Source: Sabulicella rubraurantiaca
GTDB taxonomy: Bacteria; Pseudomonadota; Alphaproteobacteria; Acetobacterales; Acetobacteraceae
Length of the DNA: 64,000 bases
NCBI RefSeq assembly: GCF_017355885.1
Contig: NZ_JAFEUU010000002.1
Span: 496,001 to 560,000, forward strand
Direction: 5' to 3'
Shown: in pieces, positions 16,848 through 26,361 of the stretch
How the letters are laid out: each line of letters starts with the position of its first letter
Position numbering within the stretch: position 1 is the stretch's first letter
Notes under the pieces: generated by a model
The model's database searches: none
Told to the model about the DNA's origin: nothing
What the model saw: the letters and a program-made list of their open reading frames with translations, nothing else
Position numbers and translations under genes: made by a program

Positions 16848-17621
16848 ATGCGCCGCGTCATGATCCTCTTGCACCTGTCGGATTTCCACATCGGCACGCC
16901 CAAGGGCGGCCGCGAAAGGCTGGAGGCGGTGCTGGACAGCCTCGTGGCCCTGCACGGGCCGGGCAGCGTCTGGCCCGCCGTGCTGGCCGTCGCGACGGGC
17001 GATATCGGGCATGACGACTACGAGAACACCTATCCCTGGCTGCGCGACCGCTTGGCCGCCCTCCCCTTCCCGGTCGTGCCGATGATCGGCAACCACGACG
17101 ACCGCGATGCCTTCCGGCGCCATTTCGGCGGAAAGGGCTTCGTGCAGGAGACGCGCGACACCCCGGCGGGGCGACTCGTCACCCTCGACACCCATTCCCC
17201 CGGCGAGGCGGGCGGCCGGCTGTGCCGCGCGCGGTTGGACTGGCTGGCACGGGAACTCGACGAGGCGGAGGGGCCGATCATCCTGGCCCTGCACCACCCG
17301 CCGATGCGTGTGGGCATCCCCGGCTTCGATGCCATCGGCCTGCGCGACGCGCCGGCGCTGCTGGAGGTGCTGCGCCCGCATCGCGCGCGAATCCGGGCGA
17401 TGCTGCACGGCCACGTCCATCGCGACATCGCCGGCACGTGGCACGGCATCCCCAGCTTCGGGGTGCGGGGCACCGCCTCCTCCTTCGCGCTGGATTTCCG
17501 TCCGGGGCAGCGGCTGCGTCCGACCGGCGAGGCGCCGGGCTATGCCGTGCTGCGCCTGGATGGCGAGGAAGTGCTGCGCCACGGCTTCGCCGTGCCTGAT
17601 TCCGGTCCGACCGCGGATTGA
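16848..17621 (+). CDS. Calcineurin-like metallophosphoesterase (CpdA/GpdQ type)
   Basis: A 257-residue phosphodiesterase with the metal-ligand motifs in order: LSDFHIG, GDIGHDDY, GNHDDR, LHHPPM and GHVHRD. This order and size match class III cyclic-AMP phosphodiesterases and glycerophosphodiesterases of the GpdQ type, and the two cannot be separated by eye. It has no signal peptide, so it should be cytosolic. The ATG at 16860 (MILLHLSD) is an alternative start. A 7-bp hairpin (17632-17651) lies between it and sdhC. Confidence 0.92.
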   Translation: MRRVMILLHLSDFHIGTPKGGRERLEAVLDSLVALHGPGSVWPAVLAVATGDIGHDDYENTYPWLRDRLAALPFPVVPMIGNHDDRDAFRRHFGGKGFVQETRDTPAGRLVTLDTHSPGEAGGRLCRARLDWLARELDEAEGPIILALHHPPMRVGIPGFDAIGLRDAPALLEVLRPHRARIRAMLHGHVHRDIAGTWHGIPSFGVRGTASSFALDFRPGQRLRPTGEAPGYAVLRLDGEEVLRHGFAVPDSGPTAD

Positions 17622-17631
17622 CCGGGTGGCA

Positions 17632-17651
17632 GCCCGTCCTTAAAGACGGGC
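17632..17651 (+). terminator. Short hairpin between metallophosphoesterase and sdhC
   Basis: GCCCGTC at 17632-17638 pairs with GACGGGC at 17645-17651 around CTTAAA. No T run follows. It may be a weak terminator or part of the sdhC leader. Confidence 0.3.
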
Positions 17652-17682
17652 GCGAGGCAAGGCAGGCCGGAGCCCAGCTCAA

Positions 17683-18129
17683 ATGACGACCCAACATGAC
17701 GCGCGCGAGGCCTTGATGACGGGCCGGCGTTCCGACGGAACCCCCGTCCGACGCCCGCTTTCCCCGCATCTGCAGGTCTACGACATGATGCAGATGAACA
17801 GCGCGCTTTCCATCACCCACCGCATCACGGGGGCGATCTGGTCCGCGGGCACGCTGCTGCTCGTGTGGTGGCTGGTTGCCGCCGCGACGGGCGAGGAATC
17901 CTTCGCCCGCGTGCAGTGGTTCCTTGGCTCCTTCCTGGGCCTGCTGGTGCTGTTCGGGCTGACGGCGGTGACCTGGTATCACACGCTGGCCGGGCTGCGG
18001 CACCTCCTGTGGGACTGGGGCTTCGGCTTCGAGCTGCCGACCATGTACGCCACGGGCCGCGCCGTGCTGATCGGCACGGCCGTGCTGACGGTGCTGACCT
18101 GGATCCTGGCGCTGATCTTCTGGGGCTGA
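17683..18129 (+). CDS. sdhC: Succinate dehydrogenase cytochrome b556 subunit
   Basis: A 148-residue membrane anchor of complex II. HLQVYDMMQMNSALSITHR is the conserved N-terminal quinone-site region. Three hydrophobic segments follow (about 50-70, 85-108, 125-147). HTLAGLRHLLWD carries the haem-ligand histidine region between the second and third. It is the first gene of sdhCDAB, with sdhD starting 8 bp after its stop. Confidence 0.96.
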   Translation: MTTQHDAREALMTGRRSDGTPVRRPLSPHLQVYDMMQMNSALSITHRITGAIWSAGTLLLVWWLVAAATGEESFARVQWFLGSFLGLLVLFGLTAVTWYHTLAGLRHLLWDWGFGFELPTMYATGRAVLIGTAVLTVLTWILALIFWG

Positions 18130-18137
18130 CGCAAGAT

Positions 18138-18542
18138 ATGGCGAACGAGACGAGCAGCCCGGCTTCGATGCGATCCGCCCTCGGGCGGGTGCGGGGGCTG
18201 GGCTCGGCGCGCAAGGGCACCCATCACTGGTGGATGCTGCGCGTCACCTCCCTGGCGCTGCTGCCGCTGACCTTCTGGTTCGTGTTCAGCATGATCGGCC
18301 TGGCCGGCGCCTCCTATGTCGAGACGGTGCTGTGGATCTCGCGGCCCTTCAACGCCGTGCTGCTGCTGGCGCTGATCGCCGCCACCTTCCACCACATGGC
18401 CAATGGGCTGCAGGTGGTGGCGGAGGACTATGTCCGCCCCGAGACGGCGCAGATGCTGGCGGTGCTGGCGATCAAGGCCGTTTCCGTCCTGCTCGCCCTG
18501 GCCTGTGCCGTGGCGGTGGTGCGGATCGTCGCCGCGGCGTAA
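18138..18542 (+). CDS. sdhD: Succinate dehydrogenase hydrophobic membrane anchor subunit
   Basis: A 134-residue protein with a basic N-terminus (RSALGRVRGLGSARKGTHHWW) and three membrane segments. ATFHHMANGLQVVAEDYV contains the expected haem/quinone-site residues. The ATG at 18138 starts 8 bp after sdhC. It is followed by two hairpins before sdhA. Confidence 0.94.
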   Translation: MANETSSPASMRSALGRVRGLGSARKGTHHWWMLRVTSLALLPLTFWFVFSMIGLAGASYVETVLWISRPFNAVLLLALIAATFHHMANGLQVVAEDYVRPETAQMLAVLAIKAVSVLLALACAVAVVRIVAAA

Positions 18543-18549
18543 CAATGCT

Positions 18550-18576
18550 GGCGCGGGGCCATCCCGCGCCGATTTT
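18550..18576 (+). terminator. Terminator-like hairpin inside the sdh operon
   Basis: GGCGCGGG at 18550-18557 and CCCGCGCC at 18563-18570 form an 8-bp stem with a 5-nt loop, followed by GATTTTC. It starts 7 bp after sdhD and precedes sdhA. It may act as a partial terminator or mRNA stability element. Confidence 0.45.
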
Positions 18577-18614
18577 CTGTTCGAGGCCGGGCGGTTCCGG
18601 CTGCAGTTTCGAGG

Positions 18615-18633
18615 GCGCTCCGACAAGGAGCGC
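18615..18633 (+). promoter_or_regulatory. Second hairpin in the sdhA leader
   Basis: GCGCTCC at 18615-18621 pairs with GGAGCGC at 18627-18633 around GACAA, ending 20 nt before the sdhA ATG. The sdhA ribosome-binding site (CGGAGCGGGA) begins immediately after it, so the structure could affect translation. Confidence 0.3.
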
Positions 18634-18653
18634 GAGCGGAGCGGGATTTCGCG

Positions 18654-20465
18654 ATGAACGCCATGACCATGCCTTCCAGCGGCGCCTACCGCATCGTGGA
18701 CCACACCTATGACGTGGTGGTGGTCGGCGCGGGCGGCGCGGGGCTTCGGGCCACCTTCGGCATGGGCGCTGCCGGGCTGAAGACGGCCTGCATCACCAAG
18801 GTCTTCCCCACACGCTCGCACACCGTGGCGGCGCAGGGCGGCGTCGGCGCCGCGCTGGGCAACATGGGCGAGGATGACTGGCGCTGGCACATGTACGACA
18901 CCGTGAAGGGGTCGGATTGGCTCGGCGACCAGGATGCCATCGAGTACATGTGCCGCGAGGCCGTGCCCGCGATCATCGAGCTGGAGCATTACGGCGTGCC
19001 GTTCAGCCGCACGGAGGATGGGCGCATCTACCAGCGCCCCTTCGGCGGCCACATGAAGCACTACGGCAAGGAGCCGGCGATGCGCGCCTGCGCCGCCGCC
19101 GACCGCACCGGCCACGCCATCCTGCACACGCTCTACCAGCAGAGCCTCAAGCACAATTGCGAGTTCTTCGTCGAATACTTCGCCCTCGACCTCATCATGG
19201 ACGATGAGGGCGCCTGCCGCGGCGTCATGGCGTGGAATCTCGAGGACGGCTCCATCCACCGCTTCCGCGCGCAGAGCGTGGTGCTGGCGACCGGCGGCTA
19301 TGGCCGCGCCTGGTTCTCCTGCACCTCCGCCCATACCTGCACGGGCGATGGCGGCGGCATGATCCTGCGCGCCGGCCTGCCCATGCAGGATCAGGAATTC
19401 GTGCAGTTCCACCCGACCGGCATCTACGGTGCCGGCTGCCTCGTGACCGAGGGCGCGCGCGGCGAGGGTGGCTACCTGACCAACAGTGAGGGCGAGCGCT
19501 TCATGGAGCGCTACGCGCCGACCGCGAAGGACCTCGCCTCCCGCGACGTCGTCTCCCGCGCCATGTCCATGGAGATCCGCGAGGGCCGCGGCGTCGGCCC
19601 GCTGAAGGATCACATCCACCTGCACCTGGAGCACCTGGGCGCGGACATCCTGCATGAGCGCCTGCCCGGCATCTCCGAGACGGCGCGCATCTTCGCGGGC
19701 GTGGACGTGACCAAGGAGCCGATCCCGATGCTCCCGACCGTCCACTACAACATGGGCGGCATCCCCACGAACATCCACACTGAGGTGCTGCGCCCGACCC
19801 GCGAGGACGAGGACGCGGTGGTCCCCGGCCTGATGGCGGTGGGCGAGGCGGCCTGCGTCTCCGTGCACGGCGCGAACCGCCTGGGCACGAACTCGCTGCT
19901 CGACCTCGTGGTGTTCGGCCGCGCCGCCGCGCACCGCGCTGTCGAGACGATCAAGCCCGGCGCCACCCAGGCACCCCTGCCCCCCAAGGCGGGCGAGAAG
20001 GCGCTGGACCGGTTCGACCGCATCCGCAACGCCAAGGGCACGACCCACACCTCCGAGATCCGTCTCGAGATGCAGCGGACCATGCAGAACCACGCCGCCG
20101 TGTTCCGCACGAGCGAGCTGCTGGCCGAGGGCGTGGAGAAGATGCGCAAGGTCCACGCTGGCCTGTCCGACCTCAAGATCGCGGACCGTTCGCTGGTCTG
20201 GAACAGCGACCTCGTCGAGGCGCTGGAGCTGGACAACCTCGTCGGCAATGCGCTGACCACCATCGTCGGTGCCGAGGCGCGCAAGGAAAGCCGCGGCGCC
20301 CATGCGCACGAGGATTTCCCCGAGCGCGACGACGAGAACTGGATGAAGCACACCCTCGCCTCCGTGAACGACAAGGGCGAGGTGTCCCTGGATTATCGCG
20401 GCGTGAAGATGCGGACCCTCACCAACGAGGTCCAGGTCTTCCCGCCCAAGGCGCGGGTGTACTGA
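18654..20465 (+). CDS. sdhA: Succinate dehydrogenase flavoprotein subunit
   Basis: A 603-residue catalytic subunit that oxidises succinate to fumarate. The FAD-binding [13 protein letters not shown] comes first, then [11 protein letters not shown] with the histidine for covalent FAD attachment (His56). [11 protein letters not shown] and [18 protein letters not shown] are classical SdhA signatures. Length is typical. It is followed by sdhB after 4 bp. Confidence 0.98.
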   Translation: MNAMTMPSSGAYRIVDHTYDVVVVGAGGAGLRATFGMGAAGLKTACITKVFPTRSHTVAAQGGVGAALGNMGEDDWRWHMYDTVKGSDWLGDQDAIEYMCREAVPAIIELEHYGVPFSRTEDGRIYQRPFGGHMKHYGKEPAMRACAAADRTGHAILHTLYQQSLKHNCEFFVEYFALDLIMDDEGACRGVMAWNLEDGSIHRFRAQSVVLATGGYGRAWFSCTSAHTCTGDGGGMILRAGLPMQDQEFVQFHPTGIYGAGCLVTEGARGEGGYLTNSEGERFMERYAPTAKDLASRDVVSRAMSMEIREGRGVGPLKDHIHLHLEHLGADILHERLPGISETARIFAGVDVTKEPIPMLPTVHYNMGGIPTNIHTEVLRPTREDEDAVVPGLMAVGEAACVSVHGANRLGTNSLLDLVVFGRAAAHRAVETIKPGATQAPLPPKAGEKALDRFDRIRNAKGTTHTSEIRLEMQRTMQNHAAVFRTSELLAEGVEKMRKVHAGLSDLKIADRSLVWNSDLVEALELDNLVGNALTTIVGAEARKESRGAHAHEDFPERDDENWMKHTLASVNDKGEVSLDYRGVKMRTLTNEVQVFPPKARVY

Positions 20466-20469
20466 GCCA

Positions 20470-21255
20470 ATGGCGACTTTCACGCTCCCCAAGAACTCCA
20501 CCGTCGGACAAGGCAAGGTCTTCAAGGCCCCCGCCGGGGCCACGAACGTCAAGGCGTTCAAGATCTATCGCTGGGACCCGGATACGGGCGAGAACCCGCG
20601 CATGGACACCTACGAGGTGGACATGGACAAGTGCGGCCCGATGGTCCTGGACGCGCTAATCAAGATCAAGAACGAGATCGACAGCACGCTGACCTTCCGC
20701 CGCTCCTGCCGCGAGGGCATCTGCGGTTCCTGCTCGATGAACATCGACGGGCTGAACACCCTCGCCTGCCTGAAGCCCATCGACGAGGTGAAGGGCGAGG
20801 TGCGGGTCAACCCGTTGCCGCACATGCCGGTGGTGAAGGACTTGGTGCCCGACCTGTCGCAGGTCTACGCCCAGTACCGCTCCATCGAGCCCTGGCTGAA
20901 GAGCGAGACCCCGCCCCCACCCGACGAGGAGCGCCGCCAGAGCAAGGATGAGCGCGCCAAGGTGGATGGGATGTGGGAATGCATCCTGTGCTTCTGCTGC
21001 TCCACCGCCTGCCCGTCCTACTGGTGGAACGGCGACCGCTTCCTGGGCCCGGCCGTGCTGCTGGCCGCCTATCGCTGGATCGCGGACAGCCGCGACGAGG
21101 CGACGGGCCAGCGTCTGGACAACCTGGAAGACCCGTTCCGCCTGTATCGCTGCCACACCATCATGAGCTGCACCCGGACCTGCCCCAAGGGGCTGAACCC
21201 GGCCGCCGCCATCGGCAAGATCAAGCAGCTCCTGGTCGAGCGGCACGGCGCCTGA
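20470..21255 (+). CDS. sdhB: Succinate dehydrogenase iron-sulfur subunit
   Basis: A 261-residue electron-transfer subunit. [10 protein letters not shown] plus a downstream cysteine ligate the 2Fe-2S cluster. [16 protein letters not shown] and [17 protein letters not shown] supply ligands for the 4Fe-4S and 3Fe-4S clusters. It closes the sdhCDAB operon and is followed by a strong hairpin. Confidence 0.98.
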   Translation: MATFTLPKNSTVGQGKVFKAPAGATNVKAFKIYRWDPDTGENPRMDTYEVDMDKCGPMVLDALIKIKNEIDSTLTFRRSCREGICGSCSMNIDGLNTLACLKPIDEVKGEVRVNPLPHMPVVKDLVPDLSQVYAQYRSIEPWLKSETPPPPDEERRQSKDERAKVDGMWECILCFCCSTACPSYWWNGDRFLGPAVLLAAYRWIADSRDEATGQRLDNLEDPFRLYRCHTIMSCTRTCPKGLNPAAAIGKIKQLLVERHGA

Positions 21256-21262
21256 CGCCTCT

Positions 21263-21286
21263 CCCCCGCGCGGGTTCGCGCGGGGG
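21263..21286 (+). terminator. Terminator of the sdhCDAB operon
   Basis: CCCCCGCGCG at 21263-21272 and CGCGCGGGGG at 21277-21286 form a perfect 10-bp stem with a GGTT loop, followed by TCCCCCTCTT. It starts 8 bp after the sdhB stop. Confidence 0.65.
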
Positions 21287-21330
21287 TCCCCCTCTTGCCG
21301 GGGTGCGGATGCCGTCGCACCTATTGCCCC

Positions 21331-21756
21331 GTGCTTCACCTCATCAAGCTTTCGGTCGGGCCGCGCGACGTGGCGCAGCTTCGCCGCATCCAGGCGGACC
21401 GCGCCCTGTCGGAACCGCCGCTGCGCCACCGCACCCGCATGGCGCCGAAGCGGCGCGCGGAGATCCTGCAGGGCGGCTCGATCTTCTGGGTCGTGGCGGG
21501 CTTCGTGCAGGTGCGCCAGCGCATCACGGACATCATCGAGGATTGCTGGGAGGATGGCTCCGCCTGCTGCGGCCTCGTGCTCGATCCGGAGCTGGTGCCG
21601 GTGGAGGCACGGGCCGTGAAGGCCTTTCAGGGCTGGCGCTACCTCGACCCCGCCGAGGCGCCAGTGGATGTCGCCTCCGGCGCGGAGCCGGTGCGCGGCC
21701 TGGACAAGCTGCCAGAGTCGCTGCGCGCCGCCCTTCGTGAAGCGCGGCTGATCTAG
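21331..21756 (+). CDS. DUF1489 family protein
   Basis: A 141-residue cytosolic protein starting with GTG ([17 protein letters not shown]), which matches the usual N-terminus of this alphaproteobacterial family. [18 protein letters not shown] and [13 protein letters not shown] are further conserved parts. Its function is unknown. Its stop codon TAG at 21754-21756 overlaps the thiG stop on the other strand within one CTAG. No good ribosome-binding site precedes the GTG. Confidence 0.85.
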   Translation: MLHLIKLSVGPRDVAQLRRIQADRALSEPPLRHRTRMAPKRRAEILQGGSIFWVVAGFVQVRQRITDIIEDCWEDGSACCGLVLDPELVPVEARAVKAFQGWRYLDPAEAPVDVASGAEPVRGLDKLPESLRAALREARLI

Positions 21757-22556
21757 CTTCCTTGGCGGATCAGCCCGGTCATCGGGCTCGACGCATCGGC
21801 CTTGTAGTCACGTCCCATACGCCCGGCCAGGAAGGCCGCGCGACCGGCAATCACCGCGTGCTTCATCGCCACCGCCATCCGCACCGGGTCCTGGCTGTGG
21901 GCGATGGCGCTGTTCAGCAGCACCGCATCGCAGCCCAGTTCCATCGCCAGCGCCGCGTCGCTCGCCGTGCCGATCCCGGCATCCACCAGCACCGGCACCT
22001 TGGCCTGGGACTTGATGGCGCGGATCATGTAGGGGTTCACCACCCCCATGCCGGAGCCGATGGGCGCTCCCAGCGGCATGATGGCGACGCAGCCCATCTC
22101 CTCCAGGCGCTTCGCCGCCACCGGGTCGTCGGCGCAATACACCATGACCTCGAAATTATCGGCGAGCAGCGCGGCGGCGGCCTCGAAGGTCGCGGCCATG
22201 TCGGGATAGAGGAAGGGCGGCGGCCCCAGCACCTCCAGCTTCACGAGGTTCCAGCCCCCCGCCTCGCGCGCCAGGCGCAGCGTGCGGACCGCCTCCTGCG
22301 CCGTGTGGCAGCCGGCGGTGTTGGGTAGGTAGGTGTAGCGGTCGGGCGGGACGAAATCCTGCAGCATGGGCGCGGAGGCGTCCGACAGGTTCACCCGCCG
22401 CACTGCCACCGTCACCATCTCTGCGCCGCTGGCGGCGATGCTCGCGGCCGTCTCCTCCAGCGACTTGTAGCGCCCGGTCCCGACGACGAGGCGCGAGCGG
22501 AAGCGCCGTCCCGCGACCTCCCAAAGGTCGTCCTGCATTTCGGTCATGCCATCCAT
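21753..22556 (-). CDS. thiG: Thiazole synthase
   Basis: A 267-residue TIM-barrel enzyme forming the thiazole ring of thiamin from deoxyxylulose phosphate, dehydroglycine and ThiS thiocarboxylate. [42 protein letters not shown] (Schiff-base lysine region) and [13 protein letters not shown] are visible. It starts 4 bp after thiS. No thiC, thiO or thiE is nearby and no TPP riboswitch fits in the short upstream spacer. Confidence 0.96.
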   Translation of the reverse strand: MDGMTEMQDDLWEVAGRRFRSRLVVGTGRYKSLEETAASIAASGAEMVTVAVRRVNLSDASAPMLQDFVPPDRYTYLPNTAGCHTAQEAVRTLRLAREAGGWNLVKLEVLGPPPFLYPDMAATFEAAAALLADNFEVMVYCADDPVAAKRLEEMGCVAIMPLGAPIGSGMGVVNPYMIRAIKSQAKVPVLVDAGIGTASDAALAMELGCDAVLLNSAIAHSQDPVRMAVAMKHAVIAGRAAFLAGRMGRDYKADASSPMTGLIRQGS

Positions 22557-22560
22557 GCGC

Positions 22561-22785
22561 TTACCCGCCCCCGATGAAATGGACGATCTCGATCGTGTCG
22601 CCGCTCGCCAGCACCGTGGCGCCATACTGCGAACGGGGCACGATCTCGAGATTGCGCTCCACCGCCACCTTGCGCGCGGCAAGGCCGATTTCCGCAAGAA
22701 GATCGGCCACGGTCGCGCCCCCGGGGAGGGCGCGCGTCTCGCCATTCACCGAGAGCGTGATGCGGCTGTGCAGCGCCTGGTCCAT
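22561..22785 (-). CDS. thiS: Sulfur carrier protein ThiS
   Basis: A 74-residue ubiquitin-like protein that carries sulfur to ThiG as a C-terminal thiocarboxylate. [15 protein letters not shown] and [12 protein letters not shown] are typical. It ends HFIGGG, giving the Gly-Gly tail needed for activation by ThiF. The ATG at 22785 is preferred; an upstream in-frame TTG at 22821 would add 12 unlikely residues. It is divergent from the LpxR-like gene, with a 78-bp spacer. Confidence 0.9.
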   Translation of the reverse strand: MDQALHSRITLSVNGETRALPGGATVADLLAEIGLAARKVAVERNLEIVPRSQYGATVLASGDTIEIVHFIGGG

Positions 22786-22863
22786 GTCCCGGTATGTGGA
22801 CCGGCCCACCAACCAGGACAAGGCGGGGGTGGACGGCGGCGCCCATCAGGCGTTGGAGGGGCC

Positions 22864-23889
22864 ATGATCCGCTTTCCTGCGCCGGGGCTGGCCCTGGCCC
22901 TGTCCCTCTTCGCGCTGCCCGCCGCGGCACAATCCCCCGTGATGGAGCTTCCGGTCCGCACGCCCCCGCCCGACCCGCGCGGCACCCTGACCCTGACGAC
23001 GGAGAACGACCTCTTCGGCGGTTTCACCGACCGCTACTACAGCAACGGGCTGCTGCTGACCTGGCGCTCGCCCTCGACGGAACTGCCCAGCCCCCTCGCC
23101 TGGCTGGACCAGCGCCTCACCTGGCTCTTCGGGCCGGGCAACCTCCGCTGGGGCGTGTCGCTCGGCCAGAACATCTACACGCCGGAGGACAAGCGCCGCT
23201 ACGTCCCCGACCCGCGCGACCGGCCCTATGCCGGGCATCTCTACGCCACGGTCAGCCTGTCGCGCGCCACGGCGACGACGCAGACCCTGCTGGAACTCCA
23301 GGCCGGCGTGGTCGGCCCCTCGGCGCTGGGCGAGCAGGTGCAGAACAACTACCACCGGCTGATCAACGTGAAGCGGCTCAATGGCTGGGACCACCAGCTG
23401 AAGGACGAGCCGACGCTGAACGCGATGCTGGAGCGGCGCTGGCGCGTTCCGCTTGCGCGCGTGGGCTCGCTCGAGACGGAGCTCATCCCCTCGGCCACGG
23501 CGTCCCTGGGCAACGTCGCGATCAACGCGGGCGGCGGCGCCGTCCTGCGGATCGGCCAGGGGCTGGAGGCGGATTGGGGCCCGACCCGCATCCGCCCCTC
23601 CCCCGCCGGCTCCTCCTTCTTTCAGCCGACGCGGGATTTCGGCTGGTACCTCTTCGCTGGGGTGGATGGGCGCGTCGTAGCCCGCGACCTGTTCCTGGAT
23701 GGCAGCACCTTCCGGGAGAACTCACCCTCCGTGCAGCGGCGCTGGCTCGTCGGCGAGGCGCAGGCCGGGGCGGCGATCTACTGGCGCGGCACCCGCATCG
23801 CCTACACCCAGGTGGTCCGGTCGGAGGAGTTCTACGGCCAGCGGGGGACGCAGATCTTCGGCTCGCTCAGCGTATCCTTCCGTTTCTAG
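22864..23889 (+). CDS. LpxR-like outer-membrane lipid A deacylase family protein (DUF2219)
   Basis: A 341-residue protein with a Sec signal peptide cleaved near ALPAAAQS. TENDLFGGFTDRYYSNG matches the N-terminal Asn-Asp/Thr-Asp motif of LpxR. GWDHQLKDEP corresponds to the His/Glu region of its active site. It ends SLSVSFRF; a C-terminal phenylalanine is typical of beta-barrels inserted by BAM. LpxR removes the 3'-acyloxyacyl chain of lipid A; activity here is inferred. GGAGG lies 6 nt before the ATG. Confidence 0.85.
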   Translation: MIRFPAPGLALALSLFALPAAAQSPVMELPVRTPPPDPRGTLTLTTENDLFGGFTDRYYSNGLLLTWRSPSTELPSPLAWLDQRLTWLFGPGNLRWGVSLGQNIYTPEDKRRYVPDPRDRPYAGHLYATVSLSRATATTQTLLELQAGVVGPSALGEQVQNNYHRLINVKRLNGWDHQLKDEPTLNAMLERRWRVPLARVGSLETELIPSATASLGNVAINAGGGAVLRIGQGLEADWGPTRIRPSPAGSSFFQPTRDFGWYLFAGVDGRVVARDLFLDGSTFRENSPSVQRRWLVGEAQAGAAIYWRGTRIAYTQVVRSEEFYGQRGTQIFGSLSVSFRF

Positions 23890-23976
23890 GAGGCATGTCC
23901 GGGGAACCCCGGGTTGCCCCGGCGCGGCGCGCCGTGATACCCGGCCCCCTTTCCCGGACACCGGACCCCGCCCCCG

Positions 23977-24438
23977 ATGAAGCTCGTCGCCGTCCTGAAC
24001 GGCCCCAACCTCAACATGCTCGGCACGCGCGAGCCGGAGAAATACGGCCCCGCGACGCTGGATGACCTGGAAAGCCTCTGCGCCGAGACGGCGGAGGAGC
24101 TGGGGCTGGCGATCGACTTCCGGCAGAGCAACATCGAGGGCGAGCTGGTGTCCTGGATCCAGGAATGCCGGGGGCGCGCCGCGGGCATCATCATCAACCC
24201 GGCCGCCTACTCGCACACCTCGGTCGCCATCCTCGACGCGCTTTCCGCCGTGGATCTGCCGGTGATCGAGGTGCACATCACGAACATCCACCGCCGGGAG
24301 GAATTCCGGCATCACAGCTACGTCTCCCGCGTCGCCACCGGCGTCATCGCCGGGCTGGGCATCGGCGGCTACGCGCTGGCGCTGCGCGCCATGGCGGGCA
24401 TCCTCGCCGAGGCGGGGGACGAGGATCAGGACGACTGA
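23977..24438 (+). CDS. aroQ: Type II 3-dehydroquinate dehydratase
   Basis: A 153-residue dodecameric-type enzyme of the shikimate pathway. [17 protein letters not shown] contains the catalytic tyrosine region. [13 protein letters not shown] and [16 protein letters not shown] carry the substrate-binding asparagine and catalytic histidine. It is followed by accB after 1 bp. The aroQ-accB-accC order is common in alpha- and gammaproteobacteria. Confidence 0.97.
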   Translation: MKLVAVLNGPNLNMLGTREPEKYGPATLDDLESLCAETAEELGLAIDFRQSNIEGELVSWIQECRGRAAGIIINPAAYSHTSVAILDALSAVDLPVIEVHITNIHRREEFRHHSYVSRVATGVIAGLGIGGYALALRAMAGILAEAGDEDQDD

Positions 24439-24439
24439 C

Positions 24440-24946
24440 ATGAGCAACGGCGTCACCGTGGACGCGGACGCGATCCGCAAGCTTGCGGAGATCCTCCGCG
24501 ACACCGACCTGACCGAGATCGAGGTCGCGGAGAAGGATGCGCGCATCCGCGTCGCCCGCGTGATCCCGGCGCCGGCCCCGGCGCAGTATTTCGCCGCTCC
24601 CGCCATGGCGCCCATGCAGGCCATGGCCGCCGCGCCGGCCCAGGCCGCCGCGCCCGCAGCGCCAGCCGCCGCCCCTGCCCCCGCTGCCGCTCCGTCCCTG
24701 GATGCGAGCCACCCGGGCCTCGTCACCTCGCCCATGGTCGGCGTCGCCTACCTGTCGCCGGAGCCAGGGTCTGCGCCCTACATCACCCTGGGCGCCAAGG
24801 TCACTGCCGGGCAGACGCTGCTGCTGATCGAGGCGATGAAGACCTTCAACCAGATCAAGGCGCCGAAGGCGGGCACCGTCACGCGCATCCTGATCGACAA
24901 CGGCACCCCGGTCGAATACGGCGAGCCGCTGGTGCTGGTGGAGTGA
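24440..24946 (+). CDS. accB: Biotin carboxyl carrier protein of acetyl-CoA carboxylase
   Basis: A 168-residue carrier. An N-terminal helical region (about 1-45) is followed by an Ala/Pro-rich flexible linker (about 50-95) and a biotinyl domain. The biotinylated lysine is Lys134 in EAMKT. It carries CO2 from biotin carboxylase to the carboxyltransferase in fatty-acid initiation. Its stop overlaps the accC start (TGATG). Confidence 0.97.
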   Translation: MSNGVTVDADAIRKLAEILRDTDLTEIEVAEKDARIRVARVIPAPAPAQYFAAPAMAPMQAMAAAPAQAAAPAAPAAAPAPAAAPSLDASHPGLVTSPMVGVAYLSPEPGSAPYITLGAKVTAGQTLLLIEAMKTFNQIKAPKAGTVTRILIDNGTPVEYGEPLVLVE

Positions 24947-26298
24947 TGACGCGTCCCTTTTCCAAGGTGCTGATCGCCAATCGCGGCGAGATTGCCCTGC
25001 GCGTCCACCGCGCCTGCCAGGAAATGGGCATCCGCACCGTCGCGGTGCATTCCACCGCCGATGCTTCCGCCATGCATGTGCGCCTGGCGGATGAGAGCGT
25101 GTGCATCGGCCCGCCCCCGGCGCGTGAATCCTACCTCAACGTCGCCGCCATCCTGTCCGCCGCCACCATCACGGGCGCGGAGGCGATCCATCCCGGCTAC
25201 GGCTTCCTGAGCGAGAATGCCCGCTTCGCCGAGATGGTGGAGGCGCACGGCCTGACCTTCATCGGCCCGACGGCCGAGCATATCCGCATGATGGGCGACA
25301 AGATCGCCGCCAAGGACGCGATGCGCCGCCTGGGCGTCCCCCTCGTGCCCGGCTCGCTCGGCGCGCTGGAATCGTTGGAGGAAGCGCGGGCGGTCGCCGA
25401 GCAGGTGAAGTATCCCGTGCTGATCAAGGCCGCCGCCGGCGGCGGCGGGCGCGGCATGAAGGTCGCCCGCCACGAGGGCGAGCTGGAGGAGGCGTGGCGC
25501 GTCGCTCGCACGGAGGCCAAGGCCGCCTTCGGCGACGACAGCGTCTACATGGAGAAGTATCTCGACCGGCCCCGCCATATCGAGCTGCAGGTCCTCGCGG
25601 ACACGCACGGCAACGTGGTGCATTTCGGAGAGCGCGACTGCTCGCTCCAGCGGCGCCACCAGAAGCTGGTGGAGGAGGCGGGCTCGCCCGTGCTCTCGGC
25701 CGCCGAGCGCGACGCGCTGGGCGCGCAGGTGACCAAGGCGCTGCGGGAGCTGGGCTACCGCAACGCCGGCACGCTGGAATTCCTGTGGCAGGACGGGCAG
25801 TTCGCCTTCATCGAGATGAACACCCGCCTGCAGGTAGAGCATCCGGTGACGGAGATGGTCTGCGGCGTGGATCTGGTGCGCGAGCAGATCCGCATCGCGG
25901 GCGGCGAGGCGCTGGGCTACGGGCAGGAAGATGTGCGCTTCTCCGGCCACGCCATCGAGTGCCGCATCACTGCCGAGGACCCCGAGAGCTTCGCACCCTC
26001 GCCGGGCCGCGTCTCGACCTACCACGCGCCGGGCGGACTGGGGGTGCGGGTGGATAGCGCGCTCTACAGCGGCTACGCCGTGCCGCCGCATTACGACAGC
26101 CTCGTCGCCAAGCTGGTGGTGCACGCGCCGACGCGTGCCGGCGCCATCGCCCGCGCGCGCCGCGCCCTGGACGAGATGGTGGTGGACGGCATCCGCACCA
26201 CGCTTCCGCTGCACCGCCGCATCATGGACGATCCGGAATTCCAGTCCGGCGACTACACGATCCATTGGCTGGAGCGGTTCGTTTCCCGCGCCGGATGA
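24946..26298 (+). CDS. accC: Biotin carboxylase subunit of acetyl-CoA carboxylase
   Basis: A 450-residue ATP-grasp enzyme. KVLIANRGEIALR is the N-terminal domain. KAAAGGGGRGMK is the glycine-rich ATP lid and EMNTRLQVEHPVTEM the catalytic region. Length matches AccC rather than a fused acyl-CoA carboxylase. The start ATG at 24946 shares one base with the accB stop; a GTG at 24943 is less likely. Confidence 0.98.
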   Translation: MTRPFSKVLIANRGEIALRVHRACQEMGIRTVAVHSTADASAMHVRLADESVCIGPPPARESYLNVAAILSAATITGAEAIHPGYGFLSENARFAEMVEAHGLTFIGPTAEHIRMMGDKIAAKDAMRRLGVPLVPGSLGALESLEEARAVAEQVKYPVLIKAAAGGGGRGMKVARHEGELEEAWRVARTEAKAAFGDDSVYMEKYLDRPRHIELQVLADTHGNVVHFGERDCSLQRRHQKLVEEAGSPVLSAAERDALGAQVTKALRELGYRNAGTLEFLWQDGQFAFIEMNTRLQVEHPVTEMVCGVDLVREQIRIAGGEALGYGQEDVRFSGHAIECRITAEDPESFAPSPGRVSTYHAPGGLGVRVDSALYSGYAVPPHYDSLVAKLVVHAPTRAGAIARARRALDEMVVDGIRTTLPLHRRIMDDPEFQSGDYTIHWLERFVSRAG

Positions 26299-26361
26299 GG
26301 AACGCGGCGCTGGCATTCGCCGGCGCGCTTCCCTAGCTTCCTATCCCATGGAGGGCGCAGC

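Noticed and set aside
17979-20561. 860-residue open frame on the minus strand opposite sdhD and sdhA
   Set aside because: Its His/Asp/Ala-rich composition is the antisense reflection of GC-rich codons, and sdhD and sdhA on the other strand carry all family motifs.
21295-21330. TTG start that would lengthen the DUF1489 protein
   Set aside because: The extra residues (cysteine/arginine rich) precede the conserved N-terminus, and the GTG at 21331 fits the family better.
22786-22863. TPP riboswitch before thiS
   Set aside because: Only 78 bp separate thiS from the divergent gene, and the conserved CTGAGA and ACCTGA-like elements of the TPP aptamer are absent.
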